A stretch of 9,873 nucleotides of DNA from an uncultured Clostridia bacterium (GTDB lineage Bacteria; Bacillota; Clostridia; TANB77; CAG-508), in the NCBI GenBank assembly GCA_934153805.1, contig CAKPFO010000051.1, positions 1-9,873 of the forward strand, in the 5' to 3' direction. Within the stretch, counting starts at the first letter, position 1. The number at the start of each line of letters is the position of its first letter. Positions 1 through 5,816 of the stretch are shown in pieces. Made by a program: the position numbers and the translations under genes. A model generated the notes under the pieces. That model saw nothing but the letters and a program-made list of their open reading frames with translations, had not been told where the DNA came from and did no database searches.

Positions 1-86
1 ACAGTAAAATTAGGAGCAGACATAGATTTAAGTACAGTATGCGGAGCAAATGTAGGTGGAAAAGAAGTAAGCTGGGAACCGATAGG
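1..86 (+). repeat. 5' constant block of GLUG genes, copy A
   Basis: Bases 1-86 align without gaps to 4064-4149 with one difference (position 78, A versus G, synonymous in Glu). Similarity collapses immediately after 86. The block may extend further left off the window, since the second gene has 762 coding bases upstream of this point. Confidence 0.95.
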
Positions 87-1023
87 GTATTATAATAGTA
101 GTGACGATTATTGCTATTTTAAAGGAACTTTTGATGGAAATGATAAAACAATAAATAATATATATATAAATACAAATAAAGATTATCAAGCACTATTTGG
201 ATTTAACTATGGAATTTTAAGAAAAATAAAAATTAGTGGTGAAAAAATTAATGGAGGAAAATGTACAGCAGGAATTTCAAGTATAAATTTTGCAAGAATA
301 GAAAATTGCGAAAATAATGTTAATGAAATTATAGGAACAGAGACTACTGGAGGAATAACAGCTGCAAATAGAAAGATTGTTTTAAATTCATGTAATACAG
401 CTAATGTTATAGGAAGTGGAAGTGCGCAAGAAATCTCAGTAGGGGGAGTTGTTGGAAATTGTAATGGAGAAATGTATGGATGTTATAATACTGGAAATAT
501 AACAGGAAATATGAATGGAACGCATAATATAAATGTTGGTGGAGTTACTGGATATGTATCAGGAGGAAAAACAATAGTAGAAGGGTGCTACAATTCAGGA
601 AATGTAAATTGTAGTAAAATAAATTCTAATAATACGCAAAGTGTAAGAATAGGAGGAGTAACGGGAACTATATATCCTCAAGGTGCAACATTAAGATATT
701 CATATAGTATAGGAGATGTTCAAGCTACTGATTCAGGGAATTTTATATTAATGGGAAAAAGTATAGGATATAGTTGTTATGGAACAGCTACAAAAGTATT
801 TTCGAATGGTGGAACGGTAATAGGTAGGGAAGATTTTAGTAATACAAGTGAAATAAACAATGTTATTCCAACTCCAGAGAAGATAAATTCAGAATACTTT
901 ACAAACGATATTAAAGAAAAAGTAGTAGACGAAACAACAGGCGCGGAAAAAGAAGTTTGGAAATATAACAATGGCTATCCAATTCTAAAATGGCAATTAC
1001 AGGAAAATCAAGTAGCAGAATAA
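1..1023 (+). CDS. GLUG-repeat surface protein, 3' portion (partial at left edge)
   Basis: The frame is open from base 1 to the TAA at 1021-1023, giving 340 visible residues. The ATG at 472 is internal and not a real start. It begins with a block reading TVKLGADIDLSTVCGANVGG and continues with EPIG and a Phe-x-Gly-Thr-Phe-Asp-Gly-Asn segment, the usual entry into GLUG-type beta-helix repeats. Repeats of the form GGVVGN..GEMYGCYNTGNI, GGVTGYVSGG and GCYNSGNVN follow, rich in Gly, Asn and paired Cys-Tyr-Asn. The C-terminus has the motif GYPILKWQ and ends QVAE. The whole layout matches the complete gene at 3302-4990, so an N-terminal prepilin-like leader is expected off the left edge; that is inference. 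GLUG proteins are extracellular adhesin or protease-associated repeats in known families; the ligand here is unknown. The first 86 bases and last 126 bases are nearly identical in DNA to the other copy, while the centre is not. Confidence 0.85.
   Translation, partial: TVKLGADIDLSTVCGANVGGKEVSWEPIGYYNSSDDYCYFKGTFDGNDKTINNIYINTNKDYQALFGFNYGILRKIKISGEKINGGKCTAGISSINFARIENCENNVNEIIGTETTGGITAANRKIVLNSCNTANVIGSGSAQEISVGGVVGNCNGEMYGCYNTGNITGNMNGTHNINVGGVTGYVSGGKTIVEGCYNSGNVNCSKINSNNTQSVRIGGVTGTIYPQGATLRYSYSIGDVQATDSGNFILMGKSIGYSCYGTATKVFSNGGTVIGREDFSNTSEINNVIPTPEKINSEYFTNDIKEKVVDETTGAEKEVWKYNNGYPILKWQLQENQVAE
897..1022 (+). repeat. 3' constant block of GLUG genes, copy A
   Basis: Bases 897-1022 align without gaps to 4864-4989 with six differences. 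Two of the six fall in one codon (GCG Ala versus ACA Thr) and the rest are synonymous. The block encodes the C-terminal tail from Phe-Thr-Asn-Asp-Ile through the stop codon. Confidence 0.95.
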
Positions 1024-1035
1024 GGATTACAATAA

Positions 1036-1061
1036 AAAATATCAAAAAATGTCGATATTTT
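1036..1061 (+). terminator. weak possible terminator hairpin after GLUG copy A
   Basis: An 8-bp inverted repeat, AAAATATC at 1036-1043 and GATATTTT at 1054-1061, encloses a 10-base loop just after the stop codon. It is almost all A-T pairs with only a short T run, so it may be chance in this composition. The strong promoter beginning at 1086 suggests a transcription boundary here. Confidence 0.3.
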
Positions 1062-1085
1062 CTAAAGAAAAATACACAAAAATTA

Positions 1086-1116
1086 TTGACATAAAGCATA
1101 TAAAAGAGTATATAAT
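1086..1116 (+). promoter_or_regulatory. sigma-70-type promoter of the pseudoknot RNA
   Basis: A perfect TTGACA lies at 1086-1091. It is followed by TATATA at 1109-1114 (17-base spacer) or TATAAT at 1111-1116 (19-base spacer). Transcription would begin around 1122-1126, about 25 bases before the first repeat unit, as expected for the promoter of a small structured RNA. Confidence 0.75.
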
Positions 1117-1147
1117 TAATATACTAATAATGAATAGCTATTTAATA

Positions 1148-1261
1148 ATTCGAGTGTTTCGCAACTCATAAAAAATGGCGAACTATATATTCGAGTATTT
1201 CACAACTCATAAAAATGTGAACAATATATTCGAGCAAAGGTTAGCTCAAAAAAATAACCTG
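1148..1261 (+). ncRNA. tandem pseudoknot RNA, likely type III antitoxin (ToxI/CptI/TenpI-like)
   Basis: Three units start with ATTCGAG at 1148, 1189 and 1228 (periods 41 and 39). Each can form two interleaved stems, a-b-a'-b', which is an H-type pseudoknot. Unit 1: GAGT 1152-1155 with ACTC 1164-1167, and TTCGC 1158-1162 with GCGAA 1178-1182. Unit 2: GAGT 1193-1196 with ACTC 1205-1208, and TTCAC 1199-1203 with GTGAA 1217-1221. Unit 3: GAGC 1232-1235 with GCTC 1244-1247, and AGGTTA 1238-1243 with TAACCT 1255-1260. Differences between units keep the pairing. An A-rich linker precedes the last strand in each unit. Type III antitoxin RNAs are tandem pseudoknots of about this size that bind and inhibit an endoribonuclease toxin encoded just downstream past a leaky terminator. 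Promoter, repeats, terminator and toxin start occur here in that order. The divergence of unit 3 and the broken toxin suggest decay. Confidence 0.75.
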
Positions 1262-1271
1262 TTTTAATTAT

Positions 1272-1308
1272 GGGGAGTTAAAATTAATTTTAACTTCTCA
1301 ATTTTTTT
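1272..1308 (+). terminator. intrinsic terminator between pseudoknot RNA and toxin fragment
   Basis: GGGGAG 1272-1277 pairs with CTTCTC 1294-1299 (two G-U pairs), extended inward by the self-complementary TTAAAATTAATTTTAA. A run of seven T follows at 1302-1308. In type III systems a terminator at exactly this place sets the antitoxin-to-toxin ratio. Confidence 0.85.
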
Positions 1309-1325
1309 ATAATAGGAGGAGTTAG

Positions 1326-1433
1326 ATGAAATTAAAGTTTTATGAAGTAGATAGAGAATACAAAAAATATTTAAGAGAAAATGGAGATGAAAAAATTCCC
1401 AATATAGATTATGAAAAACATAAAATAATTTAG
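1326..1433 (+). pseudogene. truncated ToxN/CptN/AbiQ-like type III toxin (N-terminal remnant)
   Basis: An ATG at 1326 follows AGGAGG at 1315-1320 and opens a frame of only 35 residues, ending in TAG at 1431. It begins MKLKFYEVDREYKKYL and continues with a Pro-Asn-Ile-Asp-Tyr segment. This resembles the N-terminus of ToxN/AbiQ-family endoribonucleases, which typically start Lys-x-Tyr/Phe-Tyr-x-Ile-Asp-x-x-Tyr-Ile-x-Tyr-Leu and then have a Val/Ile-Pro-Asn motif. Complete members run about 150-200 residues, and only about 140 bases remain before the next gene, so there must be a deletion as well as a stop. Immediately after, another frame (1424-1504) reads NNLVYKLGMNEETRKCLEYI before a stop. It may be the frameshifted continuation or an unrelated leftover; I could not match it to the family. 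Position behind the pseudoknot RNA supports the call. The identification is from remembered family patterns, not an alignment. Confidence 0.65.
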
Positions 1434-1539
1434 TTTATAAATTAGGGATGAATGAAGAAACAAGAAAATGTTTAGAATATATAAGTATAATTTTTTTAAA
1501 ATAAAAGTTTTAAAAATAGTATAAAAAAATAAATATGTA

Positions 1540-1556
1540 TGTTATAATATTAATAT
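1540..1556 (+). promoter_or_regulatory. extended -10 promoter and possible operator of the type II TA pair
   Basis: TGTTATAAT at 1540-1548 is a perfect extended -10 element; no good -35 is visible. The 10-base palindrome ATATTAATAT at 1547-1556 overlaps its downstream edge, where an autoregulating antitoxin might bind. The palindrome is low complexity, so the operator role is a guess. Confidence 0.5.
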
Positions 1557-1576
1557 GAAAAAAGGAGTTGAGAATT

Positions 1577-1828
1577 ATGACTATGAAACAAAAAGAATTA
1601 TTTGAAATTATAGAAACATTACCAGAAGAACTTTCAATAAAAGTACTTGATTATATAGAATATCTTAAATTTTCTAATGCAACTAATAATGCACCTAAAA
1701 ATTTAATAGTTAAAGACAAAAAAGATTTAAAAGAAAAATTGGAAAAAGGACTAAAAGATTTTGAGAGTGGAAATGTATGTACACTTGAACAAGCTTATTT
1801 AGAGGTACAAAAAGTGTTAGCAGATTAA
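1577..1828 (+). CDS. type II antitoxin, DUF2281/RelB-like
   Basis: 83 residues from the ATG at 1577, which sits 9 bases after GGAG at 1564-1567. The TTG at 1568 in the same frame touches the ribosome binding site and is unlikely to be used. Residues 4-32 carry the pattern LPEELSIKVLDYIEYLK, typical of the short DUF2281-type antitoxin helix pair. Residues 50-83 (Lys/Glu-rich helix, then Asp-Phe-Glu-Ser-Gly-Asn-Val, then Leu-Glu-Gln-Ala-Tyr) resemble the C-terminal arm by which RelB-type antitoxins wrap their toxin. It lies 17 bases ahead of the toxin gene with its own promoter, the usual antitoxin-first order. The antitoxin would neutralise the downstream protein and, with it, probably repress the operon. 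Confidence 0.8.
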   Translation: MTMKQKELFEIIETLPEELSIKVLDYIEYLKFSNATNNAPKNLIVKDKKDLKEKLEKGLKDFESGNVCTLEQAYLEVQKVLAD

Positions 1829-1845
1829 TTTGGAGGTTTTATAAA

Positions 1846-2160
1846 GTGGAAAAATATAAAATACAATTAGCTATAAAAGCGAAAGACGATTATAAAAAAA
1901 TTATCAGTTACTTAAAAAATGAACTATTAGAACCTTCAATTGCAAATAAATATGCAGAACTGATAAGTAATGAAATACAAACATTGGAATATATGCCACA
2001 AAAGTATGCTATTATTGATGTTGACATAGCAAAAAAATTAGAATATAGAAAACTTATTATAAAAAATTACATTGCATTTTATAGAATAAATGAAAAAGAA
2101 AAAATAGTGGAAATTCATAGAATTTTATACGGTTCATCAGATTGGATGTATGAATTATAA
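1846..2160 (+). CDS. type II toxin, RelE/ParE family
   Basis: 104 residues from a GTG at 1846, with GGAGG at 1832-1836 at 9-base spacing; no ATG gives a better start. Length and pattern fit RelE/ParE toxins: an N-terminal strand (IQLAIKAKDD), two helices around residues 13-50, a Pro at 51, then R68 in EYRKLIIKNYIAFYRI and a final strand IVEIHRILYGSSDW. Members either cleave mRNA at the ribosome (RelE) or poison gyrase (ParE). The sequence alone does not let me choose; the Tyr-Arg-Lys-Leu and His-Arg-Ile-Leu-Tyr-Gly segments are common to both. It forms an operon with the antitoxin at 1577-1828. No terminator is evident after it. Confidence 0.85.
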   Translation: MEKYKIQLAIKAKDDYKKIISYLKNELLEPSIANKYAELISNEIQTLEYMPQKYAIIDVDIAKKLEYRKLIIKNYIAFYRINEKEKIVEIHRILYGSSDWMYEL

Positions 2161-2315
2161 TAGAAATAAAAAGAATAAAAAGGAAATTACTGTGTATAGT
2201 AATGAGCATGGAACAATATAAAGATAAATTAAGAAAGAAATAATTATACAAACATTCCTAAATGGAAAAATAACTTATAAAACGGTAAATAAAACTTTCT
2301 TTTTTGGAAACAGTA
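2161..2315. other. gene-free stretch between TA pair and Fic gene
   Basis: About 155 very AT-rich bases with stop codons in all forward frames. Tiny readable pieces, such as MEQYKDKLRKK (from an ATG near 2209) and TFLNGKITYKTVNK (near 2254-2295), may be remains of a decayed gene. I recognise nothing and see no hairpin terminator. Confidence 0.4.
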
Positions 2316-2335
2316 TGATATAATAATATTATAAT
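2316..2335 (+). promoter_or_regulatory. extended -10 promoter of the HTH-Fic gene
   Basis: TGATATAAT at 2316-2324 is an extended -10 element. A second TATAAT lies at 2330-2335, just before the ribosome binding site GGAGAG at 2343. No convincing -35 is seen. The encoded HTH domain may bind here, but no clear operator repeat is visible. Confidence 0.5.
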
Positions 2336-2356
2336 CTAAAAAGGAGAGTTTTTGTT

Positions 2357-3289
2357 ATGTTAGGAGATAGAATTAAGTTATATAGAGAAAACAGGAAGAT
2401 GACTCAAAATGATCTTGCTGATATTTTGGAGGTTAGTGCTGGTACAATTTCGAAATATGAATCAGGTAGCTTAGAGCCTAGTATTGAATCGATAAAAAGA
2501 TTAGCTGAATTGTTTGAAATATCAATTGATGAATTATTAAATGACGAAGAAGATAAATGTGATATTTCAAAAATAAATGTATTAGACATACTTCGAGAAC
2601 AAAAAGAAATGAAATTAAAAGGAAATTTATATCATCGAACTCAGGTTTCGTTTGCATATAATACAAATCATATTGAAGGAAGTACCTTAACAGAAGAACA
2701 AACAAGATATATTTTCGAAACAAATACTATTTTATTTGAAGGTGATACAGTTGCAAAAGTAGATGATATATTAGAAACAGCTAATCACTTTAAATTAGTT
2801 GATTATATGTTAGATGTAGCTGATAAAAAACTAACTGAAAAAATGATAAAAGAATTTCATAAGATTTTGAAAGAAGGTACTTCAGATAGTCGAGTTGAAT
2901 GGTTTAATGTTGGAGAGTACAAACAAAGAGCTAATACGATAGGAAATGGAATTAAGACAACACCACCCAATAATGTTGAAAAAGAAATGTCAAAATTAAT
3001 GGATTGGTATAATTCACTTAAACAAGTGGCGGCAAAAGAAATAATAGAATTTCATTACAGATTTGAAACTATACATCCTTTTCAAGATGGTAATGGTAGA
3101 ATAGGAAGAATTATTATGTTTAAGGAATGTTTAAAAAATAATATTATTCCATTTATTATACAAGATACAGATAAATTATTTTATTATAGAGGATTGAAAG
3201 AATACAAAAGTGAAAAAGGTTATTTGACTGATACATGCTTAAATGCACAAGATCAGTATATAAAAATGATAGTATATTTTTTGAAATAA
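2357..3289 (+). CDS. XRE-type HTH fused to Fic domain AMPylator (class II, self-inhibited)
   Basis: 310 residues. The ATG at 2357 lies 8 bases after GGAGAG. Residues 1-65 are a helix-turn-helix of the XRE/Cro type (MTQNDLADILEVSAGTISKYE). A Fic fold follows, with the canonical active-site motif HPFQDGNGRIGR at residues 240-251: H240 is the catalytic base, D244 coordinates the metal, and N246, R248 and R251 bind nucleotide. The inhibitory motif [S/T]xxxE[G/N] is present as TNHIEG at 103-108, ahead of the Fic core. This makes it a class II Fic protein whose E107 should block ATP placement until released. Fic enzymes transfer AMP (sometimes another nucleotide moiety) to Ser/Thr/Tyr of a target protein; the target here is unknown. 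All key residues are intact, so it is probably functional. The stop lies only 12 bases before the GLUG gene start, so the two may be cotranscribed. Confidence 0.93.
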   Translation: MLGDRIKLYRENRKMTQNDLADILEVSAGTISKYESGSLEPSIESIKRLAELFEISIDELLNDEEDKCDISKINVLDILREQKEMKLKGNLYHRTQVSFAYNTNHIEGSTLTEEQTRYIFETNTILFEGDTVAKVDDILETANHFKLVDYMLDVADKKLTEKMIKEFHKILKEGTSDSRVEWFNVGEYKQRANTIGNGIKTTPPNNVEKEMSKLMDWYNSLKQVAAKEIIEFHYRFETIHPFQDGNGRIGRIIMFKECLKNNIIPFIIQDTDKLFYYRGLKEYKSEKGYLTDTCLNAQDQYIKMIVYFLK

Positions 3290-3301
3290 AAGGAGGAACA
3301 A

Positions 3302-4990
3302 ATGAAAAATATAAAAGGAATAACGCTAATTGCACTAGTAATTACAATAATAGTGCTAATCATTTTAGCCGGCGTGGCAATAAACTTAACATTAGGGCAA
3401 AATGGTTTACTAAACAGAACCAAAGAAGCAAGAGAAAAGTATGAAATAGCATCAGCCAAAGAATATATAGAATTAAAAATAGATGAATGTATAATAGAAA
3501 AAGGCGGAGATGCAAGTCTGCAAGATATAATAGACTATTTAGCAGAGGACAGCAATGTAACATACTATGTAGCATTAGAAGAGGTGGGGCTAGTAGCCGG
3601 AGAAGTAGATATAGGTTCACCAAAGGAAATATATGTAGTATATAATAGTTATCAATTTAAAATAAATGAAAGTAAAAAAGTAGAATTTATATCAATAGTA
3701 GACGTAGATTTAGAAGGAAAAGTAAGTATAGAGGCACAAGTAAAAGAGCATTTAGGAAAGAATGCAGATGAAAAATATGAAGCAAAAGTATTGTTGAAGG
3801 CAACAGGAGACGCAGAAATATCAAAACTAGAAATACAAAATCCAGATGGGACAAGCTTAACATTAGAGCCAGATGGATTAACAACAGTAGGAAAAGATAT
3901 GACAATAGAATTTGATAAGACATACAAAGTAATCCTAACAACAGCAAATGGACATAGATACACGAAAAAGATAATAGAAAAATCAGAAGAAACAATAATG
4001 AACGCAGAGCAATTAGCAAGCTTTAGAGATAGAGTGAATAGTGGCTTAACATATGAAGGAAAAACAGTAAAATTAGGAGCAGACATAGATTTAAGTACAG
4101 TATGCGGAGCAAATGTAGGTGGAAAAGAAGTAAGCTGGGAGCCGATAGGAAATTATAGTGCAAATAATTCGCTTGTTTTTTCTGGAATATTCAATGGAAA
4201 TAATTATCAAATTTCTAATTTTTATTTAAAAGCTAATGAGAATCTTCAAGGTTTATTTGGAAAAAATACAGGAATAATAGAGAATATAAAAATATATGGA
4301 AATATTTACTGTAATGGAAAAGAAAAACATTTAGGAGCTATTACAGGAACAAACGAAGGAATTATAAAATACTGTTTTAATAATGTACGAATAGATGGAT
4401 ATGAAACGTCAGGAGGAATTGCGGGAAGTACAAACAATAATTCTCAAATAGAAAGGTGCCAAAATAATGCATACATTTATGGAGAGGAAGCTGGAGGCAT
4501 AGTTGGTAGAAGTTATAATGGAATTATAAAAGAATGCATTAATAATGGAGATATCCAAAATGTTACTTCTGGTGGAATAGTTGGGTATTTTATAACTGGA
4601 AAGATATATAATTGCTATAATACAGGAAAAATACAAACATCATCTGTTCGAGCAGGAGGAATATGTGGGGCAGCTGGATGGTCTGGATATGCTACAGCAT
4701 ATTTATATAATTGTTACAATAAAGGAAGTATAGTTGGAAGTAGCTATGTAGGAGAAATTATAGGACTAAATAACGCCAATGGAGGGACATCACAAACTAT
4801 AAATTGCTATTCTAGCGGAATAACTGCTGAAAAGCTTAATAATGGACAATATAGTGATAATGCCTTTACAAACGATATTAAAGAAAAAGTGGTAGACGAA
4901 ACAACAGGCACAGAAAAAGAGGTTTGGAAATATAACAATGGTTATCCAATTCTAAAATGGCAATTACAGGAAAATCAAGTGGCAGAATAG
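3302..4990 (+). CDS. GLUG-repeat surface protein with type IV prepilin-like leader
   Basis: 562 residues from the ATG at 3302, with AGGAGG at 3291-3296. The leader is MKNIKG followed by ITLIALVITIIVLIILAGVA, a short basic segment, a Gly at -1 and a hydrophobic helix, as in type IV prepilins. The usual Glu at +5 is Ala (A11). The N-terminal helix should anchor the protein in the membrane or a pilus-like fibre. Residues 33-250 are a stalk with Ig-like character. Residues 255-283 are the constant block shared with the gene at 1-1023. Residues 284-521 are variable GLUG repeats (GGIAGS, GGIVGR, GGIVGYFITGKIYNCYNTG, GGICGA, each followed by Cys-x-Asn-x-Gly). Residues 522-562 are the constant tail. 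Codon choice differs between constant parts (ACA, ATA heavy) and the centre (more ACT, ATT, GTT), consistent with a mosaic origin. No sortase signal. Function is probably adhesion or surface display; the ligand is unknown. Confidence 0.9.
   Translation: MKNIKGITLIALVITIIVLIILAGVAINLTLGQNGLLNRTKEAREKYEIASAKEYIELKIDECIIEKGGDASLQDIIDYLAEDSNVTYYVALEEVGLVAGEVDIGSPKEIYVVYNSYQFKINESKKVEFISIVDVDLEGKVSIEAQVKEHLGKNADEKYEAKVLLKATGDAEISKLEIQNPDGTSLTLEPDGLTTVGKDMTIEFDKTYKVILTTANGHRYTKKIIEKSEETIMNAEQLASFRDRVNSGLTYEGKTVKLGADIDLSTVCGANVGGKEVSWEPIGNYSANNSLVFSGIFNGNNYQISNFYLKANENLQGLFGKNTGIIENIKIYGNIYCNGKEKHLGAITGTNEGIIKYCFNNVRIDGYETSGGIAGSTNNNSQIERCQNNAYIYGEEAGGIVGRSYNGIIKECINNGDIQNVTSGGIVGYFITGKIYNCYNTGKIQTSSVRAGGICGAAGWSGYATAYLYNCYNKGSIVGSSYVGEIIGLNNANGGTSQTINCYSSGITAEKLNNGQYSDNAFTNDIKEKVVDETTGTEKEVWKYNNGYPILKWQLQENQVAE
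4064..4149 (+). repeat. 5' constant block of GLUG genes, copy B
   Basis: Direct repeat of bases 1-86 with one mismatch in 86. It encodes residues 255-283, the last conserved stretch before the variable repeats. Confidence 0.95.
4864..4989 (+). repeat. 3' constant block of GLUG genes, copy B
   Basis: Direct repeat of bases 897-1022 with six mismatches in 126. It encodes the C-terminal tail of the second GLUG protein. The stop codon differs (TAG here, TAA in copy A). Confidence 0.95.
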
Positions 4991-5013
4991 CAAAATTTAA
5001 TGAATATTTAACC

Positions 5014-5055
5014 AAAAGCGTGAAATGTAAATTTTCACGCTTTTAAAATTTTTTT
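5014..5055 (+). terminator. strong intrinsic terminator after GLUG copy B
   Basis: A perfect 12-bp stem, AAAAGCGTGAAA 5014-5025 with TTTCACGCTTTT 5033-5044, has a 7-base loop and is followed by a run of seven T at 5049-5055. It separates the GLUG gene from spoVT. The A/T symmetry could also terminate weakly in the other direction. Confidence 0.9.
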
Positions 5056-5059
5056 CGCG

Positions 5060-5065
5060 TATAAT
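5060..5065 (+). promoter_or_regulatory. possible -10 of spoVT
   Basis: TATAAT at 5060-5065 lies right after the terminator. Its -35 region would fall in the terminator stem and does not match TTGACA. In Bacillus spoVT is transcribed by sigma-G; I could not find a convincing sigma-G pair here. Confidence 0.3.
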
Positions 5066-5125
5066 TTTTCCTAATTTAGAAACAATAACAATATAAACAA
5101 AAGTTAGAAATAAAGGAGGAAAATT

Positions 5126-5680
5126 ATGAAAGCAACAGGTGTTGTAAGAAGAATAGATGATTTGGGAAGAATAGTTATTCCAAAGGAAATAAGAAAAACA
5201 TTAAGAATAAAAGAGGGCGATCCATTAGAAATATTTACAGATAGAGAAGGACAAGTAATATTAAAAAAATATTCTCCAATAGGAGAACTTTCTGAATTTG
5301 CCACAGAATATGCTGAAACATTAGCAAAAACAACAGGTCATATAGCCTGTATTACAGATAAAGATACTGTAATAGCAGTCTCAGGTGGACCAAAAAAGGA
5401 ATACCTTGAACAAGGAATAAGTAAAGACTTAGAGAAAATAATGGATGAAAAGGAAATTTATATAAGCAAAGAAAATAATGATGTATCTATTCCTGTAACT
5501 CAAAATAGTAGTAATGACAAAAGAAACAATTCACAAGTAGTATATCCAATAATATCAGATGGAGATGTTATAGGAACAGTAATATTATTATCAAAGGATG
5601 CAAATACTAAAATGAGTGATGTAGAAAAGAAAGTTGTACAGTCAGCAGCAAGCTTTTTGGGAGCACAAATGGAATTATAG
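5126..5680 (+). CDS. spoVT: SpoVT, AbrB-family transcription regulator
   Basis: 184 residues, close to the 178 of Bacillus SpoVT. The ATG at 5126 follows AAAGGAGG at 5112-5119 with 6-base spacing. Residues 1-50 form the AbrB swapped-hairpin DNA-binding domain and read almost as the Bacillus protein (MKATGVVRRIDDLGRIVIPK, then Glu-Gly-Asp-Pro-Leu-Glu-Ile-Phe). Residues 53-184 are the GAF-like sensor domain, including SPIGELSEFA, IAVSGG and the end SAASFLGAQMEL. In Bacillus SpoVT acts in the forespore late in sporulation, tuning sigma-G genes for coat, germination and spore resistance. In Clostridia, members of this family can also control other development genes. It stands alone between two terminated neighbours, so linkage to the surface genes is by position only. 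Confidence 0.95.
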   Translation: MKATGVVRRIDDLGRIVIPKEIRKTLRIKEGDPLEIFTDREGQVILKKYSPIGELSEFATEYAETLAKTTGHIACITDKDTVIAVSGGPKKEYLEQGISKDLEKIMDEKEIYISKENNDVSIPVTQNSSNDKRNNSQVVYPIISDGDVIGTVILLSKDANTKMSDVEKKVVQSAASFLGAQMEL

Positions 5681-5694
5681 CAAATAGAAAAATA

Positions 5695-5729
5695 TTACAG
5701 AAATGTTACAAATTTACATTTTGATTACA
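5695..5729 (-). promoter_or_regulatory. two WalR/OmpR-family-like boxes upstream of the 82-residue gene
   Basis: Four TTACA words start at 5695, 5706, 5714 and 5725 (spacings 11, 8, 11). On the minus strand these read TGTAAT-N5-TGTAAA and TGTAAC-N5-TGTAAT. Both match the published WalR box TGT(A/T)A(A/T/C)-N5-TGT(A/T)A(A/T/C) at every fixed position. They end 16 bases before the -35 at 5745, a normal place for an activator. A PhoB/PhoP-like regulator using 11-bp repeats is the alternative. Confidence 0.55.
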
Positions 5730-5744
5730 AATTGGCTTTAAGTA

Positions 5745-5773
5745 TTGATTAAAAGTAAAATATGTAGTATAAA
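5745..5773 (+). promoter_or_regulatory. sigma-70-type promoter of the 82-residue gene
   Basis: TTGATT at 5745-5750, a 17-base spacer and TATAAA at 5768-5773 lie 44 bases before the ATG, with AAGGAGG at 5801-5807 between. Confidence 0.65.
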
Positions 5774-5816
5774 ATAAGGTAATAAAAGTATTGCAATACA
5801 AAGGAGGAGTAAGTCG

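Noticed and set aside
1148..1261. Short CRISPR-like array
   Set aside because: Only three units, not identical, with no distinct spacer sequences; the variation preserves pseudoknot pairing instead.
1568..1576. TTG start for the antitoxin
   Set aside because: It abuts the GGAG element with no spacing; ATG at 1577 has ideal spacing.
1023..3302. Insertion sequence or transposon carrying the toxin genes
   Set aside because: No transposase, no terminal inverted repeats and no target-site duplication could be seen.
3235..3444. Alternative + strand frame across the Fic end and GLUG start
   Set aside because: It overlaps two well-supported genes in another frame and has low-complexity, unrecognisable content.
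3652..4086. Minus-strand open frame of 144 codons opposite the GLUG gene
   Set aside because: It mirrors the codons of a clear + strand gene, lacks a ribosome binding site and resembles no family. The same holds for other minus-strand frames at 7423-7773, 9286-9549 and 9527-9760.
4991..5125. Sigma-G promoter for spoVT
   Set aside because: TGAATA at 5001 resembles a -35, but no matching -10 lies at the right distance and the terminator stands between it and the gene.
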